In this document: positions 57,447 through 64,000 of the stretch, piece after piece
Position numbering within the stretch: the stretch's first letter is position 1
Layout: every line of letters starts with the position of its first letter
Source of the DNA: Ryuthela nishihirai
Taxonomy: Eukaryota > Arthropoda > Arachnida > Araneae > Heptathelidae
Length of the DNA stretch: 64,000 nucleotides
Assembly (NCBI GenBank): GCA_038380435.1
Contig: JAWZYU010000009.1
Coordinates: forward strand, 67,671,901-67,735,900
Reading direction: 5' to 3'
Made by a program: the position numbers and the translations under genes
The notes under the pieces: generated by a model
Database searches by the model: none
Seen by the model: the letters and a program-made list of their open reading frames with translations, nothing else
Told to the model about the DNA's origin: nothing

Positions 57447-59174
57447 TGATCATCCTCAAGCAGCCATGGGCTACGGAGGTCCAACCAGACCGTGCAGTTT
57501 AATTCTCCAAGCATATCTGTCCTGAGCTACATCTGCAGCATCCGGCCACTGCACACTCAGGACAGATATTCTAACAAGGTCCTGTTTGACATTGTCTGCC
57601 CACCACATCCTAGGTCTCCCCCTCCTTCTGAGGCCTCTAGGCACACTGTTCATAACCTTATTCGCCAATCTATAATTATCCATACTGGCAACATGGCCAA
57701 ACCAGCGGAGTCTCTCTCTGCACAATATGCTGCTTAAAGGAGGTTGCAGACTCCTTTGCCTAACCTCATCATTAGTTACAAAGTTAAACCACCTAATACC
57801 CAAGATACTGCGTAAGCATCTAGAATCAAAAGCATCTAGTTTCCTGTTATCTTGCTTACACAGCGTCCAAGTTTCACTACCATAACTAACCCTAGAAAGA
57901 ACCAAACTATTATACAGTCTAATTTTAGTCTTTACGTGTATACGCCTATTTCTCCACAATCTCCATAGATTCTTAAAAGTCCCGGCAGCAATACCTATTC
58001 GTCTGTTAATCTCATGCCGCACATCACCAGTATCAGTTACATAGCTCCCAAGGTAATTAAACTGTGACACCTACTCAAGACTGCAACCATTCAGATTAAC
58101 TGAATCACAACCTGCCTGACCAATTTTCATCACTTTAGTTTTCTCTCTGTTTATAACCAAACCCTCTACTACCAGTCTCATCAACAGCTCGAATGAAAGA
58201 GTTCATCTCATCATCATTTGCCAAAAGGGCTAAATCATCAGCATAATCTAAATCAGAACTTTTCGTATCTCCAGCCCAATTAAAGCCAAAATCTTTCCCT
58301 TGAAGTGAATTTCGCATAACATAATCAACAACCAAACTAAAGAGAAAAGGGGACAAATGCACCCTTGTCGAACACCAGACGTAATGCTAAACCAATTGAT
58401 ATAAGACTTACCAACTCTCACACGTGTCTCAGTGTTATTATAGAGAGCTTTCATTATGTTAACTAACTTGTCTGGTATACCATATGATCTCACAATCAAC
58501 CACAAATTATGACGATCAACAGAGTCGAAAGCCTTTTTGAAATCAACAAAGCTAGCAACCAAAGGTTTCTGAAACTCTAAACATTTCTCAAGAATCTGCC
58601 TAAGTGAAAATATCTGATCTACACATCCCCTACCACTTCTGAATCCACATTGCTCATCACGCAATTGCCTGTCAACCAGATTCTTAATTCTATTAAGCAC
58701 AATCATGGAAAGAACTTTACCTGTAACAGAGAGTAGGCTGATACCCCTATAGTTATCACAAGAACTGCGATCAACTTTTTTGAAAATAGGGATAATAATA
58801 GCTCTGGTAAAATCTTTAGGAACCATGCCTTTATCATAAAAGTTATTCAAAATTTCAGTCATCCAAGTGGTAACCGAAACATTCCCAGCTCTGAGCATTT
58901 CTGTAGTAATTTCATCTGCCCCTGGGGATTTATGAAGTTTAAGTTTAGAGATAGCCAAAATAACTTCAGATTGTGTTATAGGGCCAACATTAAAGCTTCC
59001 AATGCATCTATCATCATTACAAACAATGGGAGTAGAACTAACCACATTGTTTAGAACATCACTGAAATGCTCAGCCCACCTAGTCATGACAGAATCCTCC
59101 CCTTCTATTCTTCAGTCCTTGTATACCTGTCCGTTTTCTACCACACAAAACATTAACTATCTGGTACAGCTCTC
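57447..59174 (-). mobile_element. RTE-like LINE, copy 1, 5'-truncated
   Basis: The 3' end is at 57447 (minus strand: gtagcccatggctgcttgag, then a gatcatgat-type tail). The 5' end abuts a perfect inverted repeat at 59175. The coding part is described separately. The tail is shared with SINE-B copies. Confidence 0.88.
57471..59160 (-). pseudogene. RTE-like LINE reverse transcriptase, frameshifted
   Basis: In order on the minus strand: a linker piece in another frame (RRELYQIVNVLCGRKR, about 59150); TRWAEHFSDVLN (59087); KLHKSPGADEITTEML; NYRGISLLSVTGKVLSMI; DEQCGFRSGRGC; FVDFKKAFDSVDR (first catalytic aspartate); SGVRQGC; then, after a frameshift near 58350, YADDLALLAND (catalytic pair intact); after another shift and a stop near 58070, FNYLGSYVTDTGD, YGSETWTL, RERLRWFGHVASMDNYRL and RRRGRPRMWW. 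The enzyme primes DNA synthesis from a nicked target. All core motifs remain but two shifts and one stop break it, so this copy is young but probably dead. RTE or RTE-X is the likely clade; the 5' endonuclease part is missing. Confidence 0.88.
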
Positions 59175-59319
59175 TTCGTTTTAACTTTGGTTGCAGGTAA
59201 TGAGACTTTTATCCCTTTTTATCGTTTGTTTGGCGCAACAGCAACTAAGGCTATATTGCGCCAAACAAACGATAAAAAGGGATAAAAGTCTCATTACCTG
59301 CAACCAAAGTTAAAACGAA
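59175..59319. repeat. Perfect 64-bp inverted repeat with 17-base loop
   Basis: Arms 59175-59238 (contains ttaactttggttgcaggtaa) and 59256-59319 are exact complements; the loop is 59239-59255. The left arm continues the LINE sequence, so the right arm is an inverted copy of the LINE's 5' edge. Confidence 0.98.
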
Positions 59320-60044
59320 CACAAACAAAACGGCACAAAAACGATAAGTAAATAAGAATAAAAAGAAACAACAAGTGTAGAAGTTAACAATAAAAATGGG
59401 TGTATAGGACCTATTTAAAATCACAAACAAGGGTAAAAATTAGGAAATATAGTAAAAATCAGATACGTGTAAAATAACCCAGTAAAACGTAAAAAGTCGA
59501 AAACAGGAGTTAAAAACGATTCATCAGATAAAAGATGTCCGAGTGTAAGGGGCTCGGACGTAAAATCGTGAAAGGGATCCAGGAATGTTGAGAGGGTACG
59601 TTCGAGTGAGACTTATGTATTATTTTTTACAGTAGATTATTGTATTTGACTATTGTCCTCTATTAATGCGCATTCGTGTTGGAACTAGTTTTTTTTCCCT
59701 TAAACTGATACGTATGAGCATGCATAATCAAACAAAATGTACTGGAGATGATAGAATACCTTCAAAATATGCTGGAATGCCTTCCATTTAGAAGAATTTT
59801 GAAAATATTTTTCCATCCACTGCAGTGTGTGCGTATTTAACTGTTATTCCAAATTCACTGCATATAGTGTCTTTCTACCAACATATGCAATGTGTGCGTA
59901 TTTACAAATATTCTGCCATTCATTTTACTGTTTTTTCAAAGCAATTTTACCAACCATTTCGTTGGTTTTTGAATTCTGAGGGGTCTTTTATGCATTCAAT
60001 TTAATTAAATTGCCTAGTACATGTAGGAAAGGACTCATAGTTCG
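59320..60044. other. AT-rich stretch, nothing recognised
   Basis: 59320-59620 is purine-rich on the plus strand (aaaacgataagt, aaaacgtaaaaag words). It could be LINE 5' sequence or another element; not resolved. Confidence 0.35.
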
Positions 60045-60117
60045 ATAGAGAAAGGGTACTAGACCGCTGTTAGGAGAGAAATCCTCCTGTCAAGGTCATT
60101 CAGAGTGTTTTTTTTTT
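60045..60117 (-). mobile_element. SINE-A fragment, core
   Basis: ggtactagaccgctgttagg and cctcctgtcaaggtcattca follow the reverse SINE-A core. Confidence 0.6.
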
Positions 60118-60139
60118 TGACGCTAAGAATGGTATTAGA

Positions 60140-61710
60140 CAGATATGCGAAGAATGTGATTCACAGATATGAGAAATAATGTATATTACTAGTATATTTT
60201 TGCGATCTGCATTATACAGAGTTAAGAGTGTAAATTCCATTATGGAAAAATAGAATTACTATAATAAAAATAGAATAACGGTACCATCTGTCATTAAAAC
60301 ATGGTTCCAAGCGAGACATGAAGGAAGTATGAGATACAATGTAAACATTTCATACAGCCCGGCGAGTATAAATATTTTTAAACACAGCATGAGTGAATTC
60401 ATCCACCGACAAAAGCAAGGAATTCCCAATATGGAGTAATATTACAGACATTTTCACGGTCACCTACGTGGTGTCATCCGTCAATGAAACGTGGTCCCTC
60501 ATGATGAGTGAGATAAGCAGTAAAAAAAAGTCCTCCTTCAGAACAAGGAGTGTAATGCCCTATTCGGAACTTAAAACATTTATTACTGCCTATGAAACGT
60601 GGTAAAACTGGGAAGAGGTTAAAAATATATTGCGTGGACTGTTTTCGCAGAGTGGGGAAGTATTTCCAAATAAAGAACGCCGATAATTATTATACAGAGC
60701 AAACAGTGTAAAACCCGTTGTAACATATTCATTACTGCTATATTTAATTCTCAGATTATTGGCAACCGTCAATAAAACGTGGTCCGCAGGAGGGGTTTGT
60801 GATGAAGAAAAAAATCACTCTTAATGTTAATACCACTAATAATTATACAGAGGGAATAAATGAACTTGAAACAAATTTTTATTTTATGTTGCGTAAATGG
60901 TAGGACTGTTCTCAGATTGTTGAAATAATGCTTATGATACCGACGACTCTAAATAAATCGTGGTTCTGTGAAAATGCAGAATGATAGGGAAAACATCAGT
61001 AACCGGCAGAATATGGGCTCGATAAATGGGGCTTTTTGAAAACAGTTATTTTTTTCAAGCAATGATTACTGTGATGTCTTCTTATGAAACGTGCTTGAGA
61101 ATAAAAATGTGAGAGAAAGATATAAATTTATTGCTTGGTCTGTTGATGCAGAATGGGAAAAGTATATCCATATACGCTGATAATAATTATTCAGAGTAAG
61201 GACTCCCCCCCCCCCCACACACACACTTTACACAGGACTATGTTAAAAACAGTTTACGATGCTTATTTTCCAATGGATTAGTATGAAAGTTAATGATTTT
61301 TAGGAGGAAATAAAAAAAAAACGATAGTGGCACCATTTGGTTCAAAGAATTATTTACTCAAACTCTTGCATTAAATGAAGGAAATTATTAATCAGTAGCA
61401 AATAGCGTTCATCCGAGTTCAATCTCCACTCACCCTTTAGCAATGAACCGATAAGACCACTGGCATGAGCATGCAAGATTAAAATATGTAGATATTTAAT
61501 AAAAATACGAATTATTATACAGAGATGTGTGATTCCTCCGTTTGGAATAATATATATTTTTTAAATACGTAGGGCCTTTAAATTTGCAAAACCATCTGGC
61601 AGTAAAGCGTGGTCCCCTGTAGGTGTGAGGTACCGAACGTTTGTTGCGAAATACACGTTGCAGGACTTAGAATTATATGAATATGGGACTTTGTAATTAT
61701 TTGGAGGATT
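60140..61710. repeat. Decayed tandem array with irregular period
   Basis: aaacgtggtcc-type words recur near 60289, 60487, 60595, 60776, 60956, 61088 and 61606. attatacagag-type words recur near 60212, 60683, 60839, 61188 and 61512. tattgcgtggactgtt-type words recur near 60628, 60888 and 61128. The word order is partly kept, spacing about 110-270 bases. This is an old satellite or an array of a short element. A C-run followed by (CA)n lies at 61206-61226. Confidence 0.6.
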
Positions 61711-62156
61711 GCATCAGTCGTTCTGAGAAGGGTTGCCACCGAAAGTTTGTTTGGACTTAATATTTTGAGGGTGGAAATTACGAGGTTAGCCGTGCGATGG
61801 GGATGGAACTTTTTATAAGTGTTTAATAAAGAGGTTGCATATTAATAAAGGTGGTATCAGTTATGGATAAATGTTTAATTAATAAGGAATAAATACATGA
61901 AATATGCAACTACCACATTAAAGTATAGAAATATATGTGGTGTTGATTTACGAGGATAATCACGAATTAAAAAGAAATAAAAATACGCTGGTTATAAAAA
62001 TAAAAAAAAACATACGTTTATAATAATAAAAAAAAATGTTAATAAAAATACATCAATATAAAACTCGTGATGGAAATAGAACCAACCGAGATTGTTTAAT
62101 AAAGAACGCTTATCCCCACTTCATACACATCTAAGCAACCCGCGTAAGTAACAAGC
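61711..62156. other. AT-rich stretch, nothing recognised
   Basis: Poly-A rich words around 61970-62050; no supported feature. Confidence 0.35.
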
Positions 62157-62230
62157 TGTAGACTGGTGCGTTAGCGCGCAGATTAAGTTTCTGACCCATA
62201 AGATAAACGCGTTGAAAACCCGCCTGGGAA
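62157..62230 (+). mobile_element. tRNA-like head of a further SINE
   Basis: tggtgcgttagcgcgcag fits an A box / D-arm, and cgttgaaaacccgcctggg a decayed B box 40 bases later. It lacks a proper acceptor stem, so it is not a working tRNA gene. No second copy was seen in the window. Confidence 0.45.
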
Positions 62231-62368
62231 AGAGTCTTTCTTTTTTTCAAATATGGGTACGTTCGTTAAACACTAGATGGCTCCATAATTAGGATGGAGA
62301 ATTCTGAGACCATGAGAGTTGTTAACTACGAGAAAAGTCACACGACCCGTGTAACGTCAGGATTCAAA

Positions 62369-62497
62369 ATGGCGGCTCTGGACTTTGAAAAAATTCGGAA
62401 GAGGGTAGAAACCAAGATAGTTTTCTCTGGAGATTATGATCGAGTTGTTATCCAATACCATCTGTTATATATTATTACCTCCAATTTAACTGAATAA
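62369..62497 (+). other. Candidate host first coding exon (weak)
   Basis: tcaaaatggcggctctgg is a strong start context and also matches the YY1-type promoter motif often found at animal first exons. The frame from this ATG reads MAALDFEKIRKRVETKIVFS and runs to a stop at 62497. An in-frame upstream ATG exists at 62294. No family was recognised, no clear splice donor was pinned, and no continuing exon was found, so the call is an inference from context only. Confidence 0.22.
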
Positions 62498-62527
62498 TAT
62501 AATTTCGGATTAATATATTATCCCGGA

Positions 62528-62700
62528 GAAACTGATTTAAAAGACTGTCCTGCAGAAAAAGAAAAAATATTGGGTGAAAATAAAGAAATAATTAAAAAAA
62601 AAAACGGTGGCAGAAACTGATTTAAAAGACTGTCCTGCAGAAAAAGAAAAAATACTATTGGGTAAAAATGAAAAAATAATTAAAAAAAAAAAAAACGGTG
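62528..62700. repeat. 85-bp tandem duplication
   Basis: gaaactgatttaaaagactg starts at 62528 and again at 62613. The second unit differs by small changes in its A-rich end (acggtgg). Confidence 0.95.
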
Positions 62701-62754
62701 GAAAAAAATCTGAATTAAAAATAAATTATTTGAAATTATGAAAATTATTGAGGG

Positions 62755-62935
62755 GAAATATGTATTGGTGACCTGTATGGGTGCCAAAACAAGACCCGCC
62801 TCCTCTTCTGAAACACACGGAGGCGGGTCCCATAGGATTAACATTGACCCGCCTCTGTTCCAGAACCCCCACTTTCCCCCTACTCCCGTGGCTGCTTGAG
62901 GATGATGATGATGATAATTTTTCATTAGAACGAAT
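62755..62935 (+). mobile_element. LINE/SINE tail fragment with hairpin
   Basis: It ends gtggctgcttgaggatgatg followed by more gat repeats, the tail seen in the RTE-like LINE and SINE-B. Upstream, gacccgcctcc and ggaggcgggtc form an 11-bp hairpin (62791-62827), and a third gacccgcctc follows. It may be the 3' untranslated part of a related LINE. Confidence 0.6.
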
Positions 62936-64000
62936 ATTTTCATAACTATTGGTATTGGTTTTTCGTAACGAAGTATGCTTATTTTTTTTCGGCTTCGTCA
63001 CGCCATCGAAGTATTCTAAACGTTTTGCTGTTAATTAATGCGATTATATGGGGAAAATAATTGTGTAGTGATATAAACTAAAACCAAACCAAAATTCACA
63101 TAGATGCCTTCCAAAAAATTTGATTCAAAATCAAAAGCCTAATAAAATTTCCATTGCTGATAGAATGAATAATTTCGTATGTAATGGTAAATAAAAACCC
63201 TACAATTTTTTTACATTCATTCATTTTAAATCTTAACATCGGATAAAGTGGAACTAAAGGGATAAAAAAAGGCTTTGTTTTGCAATTTACATTCGGGAGC
63301 AGAGCACCAAGTTATTAAAGAAACATCGCTCCTCTGCTCCCAAAAATGTTTGAAACATTTCACCCACACAGTCTTTGAGAGAAAGAGCAGCCCTTTTCCA
63401 TGTTGTTATTCTCTTTCCATTACCATCTAGCTAAAAGACGTTGGCAGCAGAGGATGAGTGGCAAGGCATCCGATGGGATGTCGTGAACAGTATGTTGGAA
63501 GGAAGCCCGGGATGAGGAACTGATCTATCCATCACGTCTGCATCAGCCAGTGATGAGGGCGCCCGTCACTGAGGAATTTATGGCCTTGTTCATGAAGCAA
63601 GTGATAACTTGTGGGACAAAAGGATAATGCTAACGTTTTGTCTTTGGTTATTGTCACTCACTAAGTGGAATTCGATCTCTGATCTGCAACAACTGCCGAC
63701 AGGAAGATGCATGGATAAATTCCTTTAGTGTCAACTGACTAACTGATTCCTACGCTGACATTTTCACTTTCACCCAAATAACTGGCAGAATCTAGACGTC
63801 TCCTTGTTCTTTTAGATATGCTTCTCATAAAATATTTCGGCGCTTTTGTTTTTTAATCATATTCCCGACAAATAGTGTTTCCTTGGTAAATATTCTTGGT
63901 AATAAGTTTCTTTTACGTTTTTGCGTGAGTAATAAAAGATGTTTGTGTCGTTTTAGTAAGGAAAATTAACGAGAAAGATAAAACATTACGGGAATGAATG
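62936..64000. other. Stretch with dispersed repeat copy at about 63502-63650
   Basis: gatgaggaac, catcacgtctgcatcagcca, gttcatgaagcaagtgataa and aggataatgctaacgttttg follow the order of 49365-49510. Otherwise no gene was recognised to the end of the window. Confidence 0.4.

Noticed and set aside
61206..61226. C-run and other poly-G/poly-A runs as functional signals
   Set aside because: Simple homopolymer and dinucleotide tracts with no supporting context.

Overview
This is a window of AT-rich animal nuclear DNA with the build of a large, repeat-filled invertebrate genome. The transposon set (several Tc1/mariner lineages, pogo/Tigger, hAT-type and Tc1-type miniature elements, RTE-like and CR1/Jockey-like LINEs, tRNA-headed SINEs) suggests an arthropod, perhaps a chelicerate, but no host gene is recognised that would fix the species. 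No bacterial, organellar or viral genome structure was seen. Almost every long reading frame is either a broken transposon gene or a chance frame. One weak candidate for a host first exon lies at 62369-62497.

The most frequent repeat is a tRNA-headed SINE (called SINE-A here) of about 370-390 bp. About two dozen full or partial copies occur on both strands. The cleanest is 44440-44830, with a 12-bp target site duplication; others with duplications are at 5476-5863, 32687-33083 and 52548-52918. SINE-A copies interrupt older transposase remnants and a minisatellite, and one is itself interrupted by a small inverted-repeat element. Less common tRNA-headed repeats are SINE-B (29509-29740, 33437-33609, 17880-17965), SINE-C (5100-5232, 13190-13290) and a single tRNA-like head at 62157-62230.

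Layout. 0-14 kb: a 63-bp satellite (2953-4245), a mariner remnant split by SINE-A (5283-6110), and a large 39-43 bp minisatellite (about 7000-10150) containing a recent 129-bp higher-order block. 14-27 kb: many SINE-A fragments, small inverted-repeat elements, three or more Tc1/mariner remnants and a fold-back SINE. 27-33 kb: two CR1/Jockey-type LINEs in opposite orientation meeting at position 29281. The plus copy shows ORF1 and endonuclease, the minus copy ORF1 end, endonuclease and reverse transcriptase. 33-41 kb: SINEs, a Tc1-type fold-back miniature element and a hAT-type miniature element. 41-45 kb: a nearly full-length but dead Tigger element and the cleanest SINE-A. 45-54 kb: mostly featureless AT-rich DNA, then a mariner-like remnant holding a SINE and two palindromes. 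54-59 kb: two same-orientation copies of an RTE-like LINE; the older holds a 679-bp terminal-inverted-repeat element and the younger has a perfect 64-bp inverted repeat at its 5' edge. 60-62 kb: a decayed tandem array. 62-64 kb: duplications, a LINE-like tail and unexplained GC-richer blocks.

The elements work together only in the parasitic sense. SINE-B and the RTE-like LINE share a 3' tail (ggctgcttgagg-type), so that LINE probably mobilised SINE-B. The nesting order gives a relative history: mariner and RTE copy 2 are old; SINE-A and the 679-bp element came later.
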